Shown piece after piece: positions 52,854 through 61,728 of a stretch of DNA of 64,000 bases (position 1 is its first letter; every line of letters starts with the position of its first letter). Source of the DNA: Sandaracinaceae bacterium (GTDB taxonomy: Bacteria > Myxococcota_A > Polyangia > Polyangiales > JADJQN01). The position numbers and the translations under genes were made by a program. Location of the stretch: the NCBI GenBank assembly GCA_016712745.1, contig JADJQN010000001.1:1178001-1242000 (forward strand), in the 5' to 3' direction. Below the pieces are notes generated by a model. It ran no database searches. It saw nothing but the letters and a program-made list of their open reading frames with translations, and was not told the origin of the DNA.

Positions 52854-53128
52854 ATTGCAATTCGTGTCGCAAGCGCGTCGATAAAGTTGTCGGCATCGGA
52901 GATCTCCACGCCCGAGGCGCACGCGTTGCGTTCGGCAGAAGCGTAAACCTCCAGCGAGACCCGGCCGTGCAATCCTTCGAGTAGCAGAGCCATCACAAAG
53001 TCGAAGCCCGCGCCAACGAAGACGACCACCGCACCGACGAACAACAGAGACGGGGTTCCGCTCCGAACGCCATCAAAGCCGAGGAAGCCTCCCGCGATCA
53101 CGCCGGCGGAAAGTGCCGCGGCTCCCAT
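52844..53128 (-). CDS. Small membrane protein
   Basis: A 94-residue protein with two hydrophobic segments (AAALSAGVIAGGFLGF and LLFVGAVVVFVGAGFDFVMAL) and a soluble C-terminal tail of about 40 residues. No family is recognised. It lies nine bases after the stop of the larger gene at 53138 and is probably the third member of that minus-strand operon. Confidence 0.6.
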   Translation of the reverse strand: MGAAALSAGVIAGGFLGFDGVRSGTPSLLFVGAVVVFVGAGFDFVMALLLEGLHGRVSLEVYASAERNACASGVEISDADNFIDALATRIAIQG

Positions 53129-53137
53129 AAGCGACGG

Positions 53138-54064
53138 TTACCACGCAAAGCGCGCGGTGCGTCGGGCGCCCAGAAGGCGACTTGCGTCGTACTGCTCTTG
53201 GCTCTCGCGGACGGTGCGGCCCAGCCATTTCACGCGCCTCGACACGTGCAGGACCCGCGCGCGAAGCGTGAGCTCAACCGTCGATCGAAAACCCGTGAGG
53301 AAGAGAAAAATGCGTAGCAGGGCCGCGATAAACGCCCACCCGGATATCCAACGTAGAACCTCGATGACGAGGCGACGGGGGACGCGACGCGTACGACCAC
53401 TCACCGTAAGAGTCTCGTGGCCCCACGCCGCACGTCGACCAAGCACCGCGCGCGCAAGCTCGCGTGTGGACGCGTCGGTCGCCTCTCGCGCAATACGCTC
53501 GATATGCCCGTCATCGCGCGCCACGCCACTGCGAAGGAGCGCGTACATCCGCATGACCTGCGTCGCGCGCTCGCGCGGCAAGTCTTGCTCAGCGTGCTCG
53601 GCCTTCGCTGCAAGTTTCGCCCAGATCTCACGTGCATCATCCGCGGACAAGAGCACGTCCACGAAGGTAAACAGGGAGAATGTTGTCGACATCTCAAACC
53701 AGTCGGCGTGTCGCAAAAAGCGCTCGAGCGCCACGTCACGCGCGCTGCCAAGTGCGTCCCGCAAGGAGACTCCCCACCCCGCTACTGCAAATGCCGCAAT
53801 AAGCTGACACTCACGCGGCCGTTCGGCGCCGCGTTCGAAGACATCAAGCAATGTACCCGCCGATGTCGTCGTCATCTCGCGCGTGAGCTGCCGCTCTCCG
53901 GCGCGCCGCTGCACCCAATCGCGACCGACCAGTAAGGTGCGCCCTTCCCCCTGTCGCGTCATCCAGTCGAACGAAAAGAGAGCCAACGCATCCCGATGGG
54001 GATGCTCGCTCACTTCAGCGACGATGCGACGCAGCTCGTCGGCGCTCACATGCTCGTCACTCAT
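53138..54064 (-). CDS. Protein of unknown function with one C-terminal membrane segment
   Basis: A 308-residue, largely helical protein. Residues 1-230 are soluble and Arg/Ala/Leu-rich with a HEAT-like feel (CQLIAAFAVAGWGVSLRDAL; LARAVLGRRAAWG). One hydrophobic stretch, ISGWAFIAALLRIFLFLTG, precedes a short basic end. No family is recognised. Its start overlaps the stop of the AI-2E-type permease gene by four bases (ATGA), so it is translationally coupled to it. Confidence 0.7.
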   Translation of the reverse strand: MSDEHVSADELRRIVAEVSEHPHRDALALFSFDWMTRQGEGRTLLVGRDWVQRRAGERQLTREMTTTSAGTLLDVFERGAERPRECQLIAAFAVAGWGVSLRDALGSARDVALERFLRHADWFEMSTTFSLFTFVDVLLSADDAREIWAKLAAKAEHAEQDLPRERATQVMRMYALLRSGVARDDGHIERIAREATDASTRELARAVLGRRAAWGHETLTVSGRTRRVPRRLVIEVLRWISGWAFIAALLRIFLFLTGFRSTVELTLRARVLHVSRRVKWLGRTVRESQEQYDASRLLGARRTARFAW

Positions 54065-55155
54065 AGGGGAGGCGCTTCACGGGTAAACACTGGGCTACGT
54101 CGATACCAACCGAGCCCGCGAAGAATGAAGATCTTGATGACGGCGGCGACGGGAACGGCGATGAGAACACCCAAAAAACCTAAGACCTCACTGCCCACCA
54201 TCAGGGCGATGAGCACCCAAATCGCTGGCAATCCGACCTTTTCGCCGACCACGCGCGGCGTGATGACGAAGGCTTCGAGAAGCTGGATGACTGTGTACGC
54301 GATGATCACGCCGAGGATGCGCCACCAGCCGCCCCAGTCGAGGAAAGACATCAAGAGAGCAAGGCCGAGTGCCGTTGCCGAGCCAACGTAAGGGATGAAT
54401 GAGAGCAGGCCACCGACCAACGCAATCGCAATCGCCAAGCGAACGCCCAGCAACGAGTAAGCCACCGCGTAGAACACACACAGCGACGCCATCACGATCA
54501 GCTGGCCGCGCATGAACTGCCCGAGCACTTGGTTTACTTCCGTAGCGAGCTTCACGGAGGCATCGCGGTAGCGGCGGGGAATGAGCTCGCGCACGGTGTC
54601 GATCATCGCGTGAAAATCGTAGAGCAAGTAGAACGCGACAACGGGGACGACGATGACGGCCACGACCGAGCCGATGAAAGATGCGGTGCCGCCCACTACC
54701 CAGCTCAGCACCTGACCGGCTGGCTCGAGAGCCGGCTGCATTGCACCCTGCGCGTCACTTTGGAAGCGCTGCAAGAATTCATTCAACGTCTGTGGAACAA
54801 CGATGCCGATTCGATTCAACGCTGGCGTCATGCGTAATAGCGCCGAGTCCACGTATGCTGGTAGTTGCGCAAGCACGGCAAGGACGTCGCGCGTGATGCG
54901 GGGGACAAGCAGTATGAGAAAGAGAGCGATCAGCGAAAGCACAACCACGAGGATGGCCACAATCGCGAGCGAGCGAGGTATGCGCCACGAGGCAAGCTTG
55001 TCGACAACAGGGTTGAGTGCGTACGCCATCAAGAACGCGATAAAGAGCGGCGTAAGTACGCCGCGCAGCACGTAGAGCAAGAGCCAGGCAAGGGAAATCC
55101 CAAGAGCCCAGATGATCCAGACCGGCATTCGCTGTCGTTCAAGTAGCTGAGGCAC
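54061..55155 (-). CDS. AI-2E family transporter (PerM/YdiK-like permease)
   Basis: A 364-residue permease with seven or eight membrane segments. It opens WIIWALGISLAWLLLYVLRG and has the family features LTPLFIAFLMAYALNPVVDKL, YLLYDFHAMIDTVRELIPRR and GVRLAIAIALVGGLLSFIPYVG. The end GLPAIWVLIALMVGSEVLGFLG is also typical. Family members export diverse small molecules or ions; the AI-2 name is historical. The start is GTG at 55155, with AAGG five bases upstream. It heads a three-gene operon. Confidence 0.92.
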   Translation of the reverse strand: MPQLLERQRMPVWIIWALGISLAWLLLYVLRGVLTPLFIAFLMAYALNPVVDKLASWRIPRSLAIVAILVVVLSLIALFLILLVPRITRDVLAVLAQLPAYVDSALLRMTPALNRIGIVVPQTLNEFLQRFQSDAQGAMQPALEPAGQVLSWVVGGTASFIGSVVAVIVVPVVAFYLLYDFHAMIDTVRELIPRRYRDASVKLATEVNQVLGQFMRGQLIVMASLCVFYAVAYSLLGVRLAIAIALVGGLLSFIPYVGSATALGLALLMSFLDWGGWWRILGVIIAYTVIQLLEAFVITPRVVGEKVGLPAIWVLIALMVGSEVLGFLGVLIAVPVAAVIKIFILRGLGWYRRSPVFTREAPPL

Positions 55156-55233
55156 GTGCGCCTTGTATCACAAAGGCCTGTTTCGCTCTCCCCCGTCGCG
55201 CTACCCTTTGTGCCTACTCGGAGGCCACCGCGA

Positions 55234-56814
55234 ATGCGACGCATCGACTTCTACGTGCAGCACTTGGTCAAGCACGACGCCCAGGAAATTATTCTGAGCT
55301 CAGGCAAGCCGGTGACATTTCGTTTTGCGTCCGGCGACCGCCATTCAAACTCCGCGATCGAGCACGGTACCATCGCGCAACTGGTGCAAGAATGCGCACC
55401 CTCCGACGCTCTCGACACGTTGATGCGTGCCGGCAAAGCGCGCTTCACCTATCGGGGCGATGATGGAGTCGAAGTAAACGTCGTGGTGGAAATCAACGGT
55501 GCATCGACGTGGCTAGTGAACGTCCTACCGGCAAATCCTGCTGCGATGAAACTCGAACGCACGACTGCCGCGGCCGCGGCGGCGGCCTCTCAGCGCGCTG
55601 GGGGCGGTGCGGCGGCTACGAACGCGACCACGATGCCGCGACCAGCAGGCGTTGGTGGAGCGCCGGGGGCCATAGTGCCAAAGCCCGAGGCGATGAAGGC
55701 TGCGGCGCCTGAGATCAGGCTTGCGCCGGGGGAGCCGGCAGCCAACCGGATGCTCAGACTGATGATGCAGATGGGCGCGAGCGATTTGCACGTCTCGTCG
55801 GGCGAGCGCCCGATGATTCGCTTACACGGCGAAATGATGCCTCTCGAAGAAGGTGCGCCGAAGCTCGACGACGCTACCATTCGCGAGCTTCTCTTTCCTC
55901 TCGCGCCTGAACGCGCACGCAAGGAGTTCTCCGAGAGGAACGATGCCGACTTTGCGTACGCCATTGAGGGATTGGCGCGTTTCCGCGCAAATTTTTTCGT
56001 GGATCGACGGGGCATGGGCGCCGTCTTCCGTCAGATCCCTTTCAACATTGTCAGCCCCGAGGCGCTTGGCATTCCGAAGCAGGTGCTCGATCTGTGCTGG
56101 CTTAGCAAGGGGCTCGTGCTGGTCACAGGCCCAACAGGCAGCGGTAAATCCACGACGCTTGCTACGCTCATCGACTACATCAATCAGAACCGTTCCGATC
56201 ACATCATCACCATCGAAGATCCGATCGAGTTCGTGCACGACAACAAAAAGTGCCTGGTAAATCAGCGCGAAGTGGGCGCGCACACAGAAGGCTTCAAGAG
56301 CGCATTGCGTGCGGCGCTGCGTGAAGATCCGGACATCGTGCTGGTTGGCGAAATGCGCGATCTCGAAACGATTGCGATTGCTATCGAGACTGCCGAAACC
56401 GGCCATCTAGTGTTCGGCACGCTGCACACCACGACGGCGCCGAGCACCGTCGACAGAATCATCGACCAGTTTCCCGCCGATCGACAGGAGCAAATCCGCA
56501 CCATGTTGAGCGAGTCGCTGCGCGGCGTCATCTCTCAGGTGCTGTGCAAAAAAGAAGGCGGCGGTCGCGTCGCCGCGTACGAAGTCCTTGTCGCAAACTC
56601 CGCCGTCGCCAATCTCATTCGCGAAGGGAAAACCTTCCAACTCGTGAGCGTCATGCAGACGGGTCGCAACCTTGGCATGCAGACGATGAACGACCACCTC
56701 TTCGAGCACGTCAAAGCAGGCCGCGTGGATGCGAAGGAGGCGTACGTGAAGGCCGTCGACAAGACGGGCCTCAAAGAGATGTTCGCCAAGGCTGGAATCG
56801 CGCTTACTCTGTAG
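55234..56814 (+). CDS. PilT-like twitching-motility ATPase with an extra N-terminal domain
   Basis: A 526-residue hexameric retraction ATPase for type IV pili. The start at 55234 follows GGAGG by ten bases. The canonical part begins near residue 168 (RMLRLMMQMGASDLHVSSGE) and contains Walker A GPTGSGKST (299-307), the Asp box TIEDPIEFVH, Walker B IVLVGEMRDLETI and the His box AETGHLVFGTLHTTTA. Residues 1-105 look like a second, diverged copy of the same N-terminal domain (YVQHLVKHDAQEIILSSGKP), joined by an Ala/Gly/Pro-rich linker (about 108-160). Ordinary PilT and PilU have about 340-380 residues. It is followed after 14 bases by the beta-helix lipoprotein gene. Confidence 0.9.
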   Translation: MRRIDFYVQHLVKHDAQEIILSSGKPVTFRFASGDRHSNSAIEHGTIAQLVQECAPSDALDTLMRAGKARFTYRGDDGVEVNVVVEINGASTWLVNVLPANPAAMKLERTTAAAAAAASQRAGGGAAATNATTMPRPAGVGGAPGAIVPKPEAMKAAAPEIRLAPGEPAANRMLRLMMQMGASDLHVSSGERPMIRLHGEMMPLEEGAPKLDDATIRELLFPLAPERARKEFSERNDADFAYAIEGLARFRANFFVDRRGMGAVFRQIPFNIVSPEALGIPKQVLDLCWLSKGLVLVTGPTGSGKSTTLATLIDYINQNRSDHIITIEDPIEFVHDNKKCLVNQREVGAHTEGFKSALRAALREDPDIVLVGEMRDLETIAIAIETAETGHLVFGTLHTTTAPSTVDRIIDQFPADRQEQIRTMLSESLRGVISQVLCKKEGGGRVAAYEVLVANSAVANLIREGKTFQLVSVMQTGRNLGMQTMNDHLFEHVKAGRVDAKEAYVKAVDKTGLKEMFAKAGIALTL

Positions 56815-56828
56815 AGAAAGGAAACGAC

Positions 56829-58280
56829 GTGTTTCGATCTTCTTCGCTCCGACCTTCGTTGTTGCTGCTGATAGCGCTTCTCGCTGCCTGCACCGGCAAC
56901 TTGCAAGGCGCGGACGACGCATCCGTTCGAACGGATGGCGGGTTGGAACGCGATGCGGCGCGCTTGGATCTCGGCGCGCTTGACGGAGGCTCGCACGACG
57001 GTGGCCAAGACAGTGGTATGGACGCGAGCGTGAGCTGCGGCGAGACGCACACTGTGACGTTCGACCCGTCGATCCCCATCTACAACTTGGATGCGAACGA
57101 GCAGCTGGGCCTTCACCCGGGCGACACGTTGTGCATGCCCGCAGGGGACTATCGGCCGATCTACTTCCACCGTTTGCGCGGGACCCCAGGCTGTCCGATA
57201 CGCATCACGAACTGCGGCGGTCTCGTGCGCATTGGGCCGGGCCCCAGTAGCGCAACTGAGCACCGCCTGAACTTCTCGGACTCGGAACACTTCATCGTGG
57301 CGGGCGACGGCGTCGCGGGCATGGACTACGGCATCGAGATCGATGGCCGCACGGGCACCAACTCCTACCATGCGATCATGGTGAACGGCGCAAGCTCGGA
57401 CTACGAAATTCACCATGTCTACGCTCACGACCACGGCGTCACGGTAGAGAATGTTCCGCAGCTCTCCTGCGCGCGGCCCGAGCTTTTCGGGAGTGTGTTC
57501 ACGGTTCGCAATCCAAGGATTCATCACCTCAAGATTCGTAACGGTAGTAGCTACGGTATCTACCTTGCGGGGCAAGCGACCGTAGACCTTCCCGACTGCG
57601 GCGGCACTATCGCGGCGCCAGCATACGAGAACGTCCAAATCCACGACATCGATCTGGATACCGTTGCGCGCGCTGGGATTCACCTTTCGCACGCACCGAA
57701 CGGCGAGAATCGAATCCACCACAATCGCATCGTGAACGCGATGCAGGGTGGAATCACGGTCGACAGCGATTGCCGGGCGGAGGTCTACGCAAACGTCGTC
57801 AACGGTCCAGCGTTTGGAGTCTTCGTGCGCGGCTCATTGGACGTGCCCGTGCACGACAACCTATTGATCGCGACCGGCTACGGGATCCAGATGGCCGGCA
57901 CCGTCACGCGCGCGCGGGTGATCGCGTACCAGAACACGATGATTATTCCGAACGGCAATGCAGCGCAGAGTTATAGCGGCGGAGACAGCGGACCGCATGT
58001 CTTCGTAAACAACTTGATTGTCGCGCCGACGGCCACCGCATCGCGTCCCGTGCTTGGCTTCGATTTGACGGGCGCCAGCACGGCGGACATCCACGACAAC
58101 TTGGTACTGCCGTCGATCGATGCCGCATATTTCGTCGATGCAGCGGGTGGTGACTATCACCTGGCCGCGGGCTCCCCAGCGATTGGCGCGGGCGTCGACT
58201 TGAGCGGGATGGGCGTGGATGCCGACCTCGATGGCCGAGCCAGGAGCGTGCCATTCGATGTCGGGTGCTACGCGCACTGA
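56829..58280 (+). CDS. Right-handed beta-helix lipoprotein
   Basis: A 483-residue predicted lipoprotein. The GTG at 56829 has AAAGGA six bases upstream and starts a signal peptide with lipobox ALLAAC. A short Asp/Gly-rich spacer is followed by a parallel beta-helix (about 75-470) with pectate-lyase-like rungs: YEIHHVYAHDHGVTVEN, IHHLKIRNGSSYGIYLAG, RIHHNRIVNAMQGGITV and VYANVVNGPAFGVFVRG. The final turn PFDVGCYAH is common in such surface proteins. Polysaccharide binding or cleavage is possible, but no catalytic residues can be assigned. Confidence 0.82.
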   Translation: MFRSSSLRPSLLLLIALLAACTGNLQGADDASVRTDGGLERDAARLDLGALDGGSHDGGQDSGMDASVSCGETHTVTFDPSIPIYNLDANEQLGLHPGDTLCMPAGDYRPIYFHRLRGTPGCPIRITNCGGLVRIGPGPSSATEHRLNFSDSEHFIVAGDGVAGMDYGIEIDGRTGTNSYHAIMVNGASSDYEIHHVYAHDHGVTVENVPQLSCARPELFGSVFTVRNPRIHHLKIRNGSSYGIYLAGQATVDLPDCGGTIAAPAYENVQIHDIDLDTVARAGIHLSHAPNGENRIHHNRIVNAMQGGITVDSDCRAEVYANVVNGPAFGVFVRGSLDVPVHDNLLIATGYGIQMAGTVTRARVIAYQNTMIIPNGNAAQSYSGGDSGPHVFVNNLIVAPTATASRPVLGFDLTGASTADIHDNLVLPSIDAAYFVDAAGGDYHLAAGSPAIGAGVDLSGMGVDADLDGRARSVPFDVGCYAH

Positions 58281-58307
58281 CGGTCAATCGAGACGAGCAC
58301 GATAGAC

Positions 58308-59225
58308 TCACGCAACGCGCTCAAAACAAGCCTTCACGATTTTTAAACGTCGCCGCAACTTCTTGCTTGCGTGAATGAATTTCTTCGTGCGGGGATCTCG
58401 ATAGCCGCTGACGCGCTCGAGCGTTTCATCGTGCCGGCGGTAGAAACGGTTCTGTCGGTCGGTGAGAATCTCGCGCACGTATTTGCCGACCAGCGAAGCG
58501 AGGGCCACAGGCAAATGCCAATCGTCAGCGTCGATTTCGAACGCGACCTTGCCTACGCCGGGAACCTGGTACGCAGAGCGACCCTGCTCCTCCTCAATGA
58601 TCGATGCACCGCGCGCAGCAAAGCGTGTGAAGTACTCGGTGTACTTACGCAGGCCCCCGACCATTCCGCAAATGGCCAACACGTCTTCCGGCGAGTGCGC
58701 GCGTAGCTCTTCGAGCAGCCACTCGAACGAGTGCAAGTCGAGTTGCAGTTTGTTGATGCCCGCCGCGTGCGCTTCGTTCAACTTCTGCACGCAGATGACT
58801 CGCGTCTTGGCGCCGCGCAGAGTCACCCCACCGGCCTCGAGCGCGTCCAGAGCGCGTCGGCCCAGATCAATGTCGCCATCGTAGCAGGGCAGCGGCATCG
58901 CTTCGCCCCAGCAATGGGCGCGCGTGGACTCGGGGCACGGCGCGCTCAGCGCTTCAAAAGCGTCCACAGAAAACGCACGCACGAACTCGTCGACATTTGT
59001 AGGCACTGTGCCAGAGAGGCGCTCCGCAACAGCGAGCACGAGCGATTCGGCGAATTTCATTCGCCCGAACGCAGAGGTCTTTTTACTGTCGGTAATCGAC
59101 AGCGTGAGCCCCAGCTCTCGCAGCGCCATCTGGTCGTACGAATCGGTTTCGATGATGACAGCGGTGGCAATCATCGGCCCGAGCAGTGGGCCCAATCCAT
59201 TTTCGTCCGCGCCGATTACAAACAT
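58308..59225 (-). CDS. RNase HII-like protein with altered active-site motifs
   Basis: A 305-residue protein built like type 2 RNases H. It begins FVIGADENGLGPLLGPMI, matching the RNase HII start GxDExGxGPxxGP with Asp7-Glu8, and ITDSKKTS follows as in RNase HII (DSKKLS). Two features differ: the substrate-reading GRG is GLG (residues 10-12), and the strand that should carry the third acidic residue reads VLAICGMVGG (Cys186). The fourth motif is ASLVGKYVREI, with Glu in place of Asp. The size, larger than usual RNase HII (about 200-260), comes from an insert at 75-145. It is either a specialised nuclease or a non-catalytic relative. Confidence 0.7.
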   Translation of the reverse strand: MFVIGADENGLGPLLGPMIATAVIIETDSYDQMALRELGLTLSITDSKKTSAFGRMKFAESLVLAVAERLSGTVPTNVDEFVRAFSVDAFEALSAPCPESTRAHCWGEAMPLPCYDGDIDLGRRALDALEAGGVTLRGAKTRVICVQKLNEAHAAGINKLQLDLHSFEWLLEELRAHSPEDVLAICGMVGGLRKYTEYFTRFAARGASIIEEEQGRSAYQVPGVGKVAFEIDADDWHLPVALASLVGKYVREILTDRQNRFYRRHDETLERVSGYRDPRTKKFIHASKKLRRRLKIVKACFERVA

Positions 59226-59316
59226 GCGTGGGCAGGGTTTAGCGCGTCCTTGCGGCTATGCCCAGCGTTGACCGAACGCGCCGAACGTCGCACTCTTGCC
59301 CCACTCTGGTTCTTCG

Positions 59317-60246
59317 ATGAATTCGCACCCTTCTCCCTTTAGCTCGGTCGACGAAGCGCAAAAACGTTTGCGCGACGCCGGATATATCGCCGATCGCGAA
59401 ATTGCCGTGGTGGCCCATCTTGCGGGCGCACTAGGCAAGCCGCTACTGCTCGAAGGTCCGGCCGGCGTGGGTAAGACCGAGCTGGCCAAGGCCCTCGCGC
59501 GCGGTCTGGGACGCGAGCTCGTGCGCCTCCAATGTTACGAAGGACTCGACGAGTCCAAGGCGCTCTACGAGTGGGAGTATGGAAAGCAGCTCCTTTACAC
59601 CCAGCTCGTGCGCGATGTGCTGGGCGGCGTGGTCGCCGGAGCTACTTCCGTGAGCGATGCGGTCGAGCGCGTCGCTAGCCAAGAGGCAGCGTTCTTTCAT
59701 GAGCGATTCCTACTCGCGCGTCCGCTGCTTCAGGCATTGCGTAGTGAAAAACCTGTCGTCTTGCTTATCGATGAAGTGGATCGCAGCGACCCGGAATTCG
59801 AAGCCATGCTGCTGGAAATCTTGAGCGACTTTCAGGTCACGATTCCGGAGCTTGGAACGATCCGGGCTAAGGCCCATCCCTTCGTTGTCCTAACGAGCAA
59901 CGCCACGCGTGAGCTCACCGAAGCGCTTCGGCGGCGATGCCTGCATCTCTTCCTCGATTACCCAACGGCGCAGCGCGAGCTCGCCATCGTGCAACTTCAC
60001 GTTCCAGAAGCGTCCGAGGCGCTCGCGAAGCAGGTCGTCGCCGTCGCTGAATCGGTACGCGATTTGGCGCTGCGCAAGGCGCCTAGCGTGTCTGAAGTCA
60101 TCGACTGGACGCGCTCACTTGTGCTGCTCGGCGCTCAAGCGCTCACGCCCGAGCTGCTGCGCGACACGCTATCTGCGCTCGCGAAGCACACGGACGACAA
60201 AGAAAAAATCCTCGACCGCGCGAACCAGACGCTGCGCAAGGTCTAG
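59317..60246 (+). CDS. MoxR-family AAA+ ATPase
   Basis: A 309-residue ATPase with Walker A LEGPAGVGKTELAKALA, Walker B VVLLIDEVDRSDPEFEAMLL, sensor 1 FVVLTSNATREL and the sensor 2 region in the C-terminal lid. The ATG at 59317 is the start used; a TTG seven codons upstream is less likely. MoxR ATPases act as chaperones for metallo- or VWA-domain proteins. Here the usual VWA partner (CoxE type) is not adjacent: the next gene is rpoZ on the other strand. Divergent from the RNase HII-like gene by 91 bases. Confidence 0.92.
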   Translation: MNSHPSPFSSVDEAQKRLRDAGYIADREIAVVAHLAGALGKPLLLEGPAGVGKTELAKALARGLGRELVRLQCYEGLDESKALYEWEYGKQLLYTQLVRDVLGGVVAGATSVSDAVERVASQEAAFFHERFLLARPLLQALRSEKPVVLLIDEVDRSDPEFEAMLLEILSDFQVTIPELGTIRAKAHPFVVLTSNATRELTEALRRRCLHLFLDYPTAQRELAIVQLHVPEASEALAKQVVAVAESVRDLALRKAPSVSEVIDWTRSLVLLGAQALTPELLRDTLSALAKHTDDKEKILDRANQTLRKV

Positions 60247-60429
60247 CGTCGCGCTTCGGCGACGCTGTGTGCCGCGATAGTCCGGCGCACTGAGCGACGG
60301 GCTGGAGGTGAAGCCGCGGAAGCGGCGAGGAACCGCGCACAAGCGGTTCCTTCAGGGGAGTGGATTCCTTATTGGGCTTCGCCCAATAAGGCGAGGGGAC
60401 GGGTCCCCTCGTTCAACCCAGCGGGTTGA
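60245..60429. repeat. Block of six consecutive perfect hairpins between convergent genes
   Basis: Six inverted repeats without mismatches lie end to end: 60245-60266 (8 bp stem, 6 nt loop), 60313-60326 (5 bp, 4 nt), 60329-60350 (8 bp, 6 nt), 60367-60391 (11 bp, TTC loop), 60393-60410 (7 bp, 4 nt) and 60413-60429 (7 bp, 3 nt). The first includes the MoxR stop codon and the last the rpoZ stop codon. None has a strong T run. The central one reads GCGAAGC at its tip on the minus strand, a very stable DNA mini-hairpin. Confidence 0.85.
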
Positions 60430-60658
60430 GGATCTTTTGCTCGGCGATGAATTCGTCGACGGCCTCTTTGACGGGGCGTGAGAACGAGACGCGCTTGGCG
60501 GCGATTTCGCGGAGAGCCGTGACAGCTGCGCGGTTCTTGCTGGGGACGAGCGACGGTGCGCCCTTCATCAGCTGACGTGCGCGCTTGGCAGCGAGGATGC
60601 AGAGAGCGAAACGGTTCTCTTCGTGCTCGAGGCAATCTTCGACGGTTACGCGTGCCAT
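60413..60658 (-). CDS. rpoZ: DNA-directed RNA polymerase omega subunit
   Basis: An 81-residue omega subunit. It has the family start MARVTVEDCLEHEENRFALC, the helix ILAAKRARQLMKGAPSLV and VTALREIAAKRVSF. The ATG at 60658 gives the normal length; a longer reading to 60724 has no support. A possible ribosome-binding site is weak. Its end falls inside the last hairpin of the neighbouring block. Confidence 0.93.
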   Translation of the reverse strand: MARVTVEDCLEHEENRFALCILAAKRARQLMKGAPSLVPSKNRAAVTALREIAAKRVSFSRPVKEAVDEFIAEQKILNPLG

Positions 60659-60782
60659 GATGATTTCACTTTCAGACGTGGGCCACGAACTTCGCAGCCA
60701 TAACGCTCGCGCAGAGTGACACAAATCCGCGCCGGGCGGGCGAAATGGGCGGACGAATCCCGAAAAATCTTGGATTACGCGC

Positions 60783-61613
60783 CTAATCGTCGAGCAAAGC
60801 GTGTATCAGCGACGCGTCGTCATTCGCGAAAGGTAAGTCCGGCGCGGGTTTGACGGTCCGCTCGTTGAACCACGGCCAAACCGGTCCCCCGTCCACGCAG
60901 CCCTCCGCGCGAGTCTGCGCGGTGCAGGCAAGCCGGATGTGAAAGTGATCATCGTGCGGCCGACCGTCGGTGGGCTGATGCAAGACGTAGGTCGCGCGCC
61001 ACAAAACTTCGGGATTTCGCTCGTGCGCGAGCGCCCAGGTCAGCAGGCGTGTTTTTACTCCTGCCGAGCAGAAGATCCACTGGATGGGTCTCTCGTCGTC
61101 GAGTAGGAGCGTCCGCATGAAGTGCCAATTGCGAGCTTCATCGAGGAACTGCAGCTCTGCGTGCGCGTCCCGGGCATCGCGCGCCACGCCAAAACGGTCG
61201 TACGCGAAGAAGCCCGCACCATCGATCGGTGCACCGCCTTCGTCCATGGCGTAATAGATGATGTCGGCATCACGACCGCTGCGATGACTGTGGTGCCGCC
61301 CGTGCCGGCCGCCGTACGGCGCGGACAAATCCCCGACGCGTATCGGGCGCGTGCCTGCAAAACGCTGCATCACCGCGCGGGCGGCTTCGCGAATCGCTTC
61401 GATAAGACCGCTCGTCCCAAAGCGCGTGTCTTCGCCCGGTCGCGCGCGCACGAAGCCTGGCCCTGAATCGGGCATCGAGACGCCGCGACCTCGGATGTAC
61501 CCACGCGAGGGACCGCCCACAGTCGCCACAGCATCCCGCGGTAGATCAAAGCCAACGCACGCCGAGCTCATGCAGGCGACGACCACACAGAGGCAACGCA
61601 ACGCGTATTTCAC
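60783..61613 (-). CDS. MepA-like penicillin-insensitive murein endopeptidase
   Basis: A 276-residue exported LAS-type zinc peptidase that cleaves peptide cross-links in peptidoglycan. The metal ligands are in HHSHRSGRDADIIYY and in RPHDDHFHIRL, and IQWIFCSAGVKTRLL matches the family centre. The N-terminus is a lipoprotein-like signal ending SSAC. The start is uncertain: a GTG at 61613 gives MKYALRCLCVVV and is favoured, while a TTG at 61631 is also open. The gene stands alone on the minus strand between rpoZ and the TPR gene. Confidence 0.88.
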   Translation of the reverse strand: MKYALRCLCVVVACMSSACVGFDLPRDAVATVGGPSRGYIRGRGVSMPDSGPGFVRARPGEDTRFGTSGLIEAIREAARAVMQRFAGTRPIRVGDLSAPYGGRHGRHHSHRSGRDADIIYYAMDEGGAPIDGAGFFAYDRFGVARDARDAHAELQFLDEARNWHFMRTLLLDDERPIQWIFCSAGVKTRLLTWALAHERNPEVLWRATYVLHQPTDGRPHDDHFHIRLACTAQTRAEGCVDGGPVWPWFNERTVKPAPDLPFANDDASLIHALLDD

Positions 61614-61728
61614 CCTGTGATCTAAGCCCAAAACTCACTTCAGGCGAAACTTCCTGCACCAGCCTCTTGACGTGCCTACGCTAGGCCGTAACTTCCTGCC
61701 GAAGATGACCACCATGGACAGAGGCCCG

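Noticed and set aside
56544..56828. Extension of the beta-helix gene upstream into the PilT-like gene
   Set aside because: The extension is the pilT region in another frame and is Arg-rich; the GTG at 56829 has a good ribosome-binding site and a lipoprotein signal.
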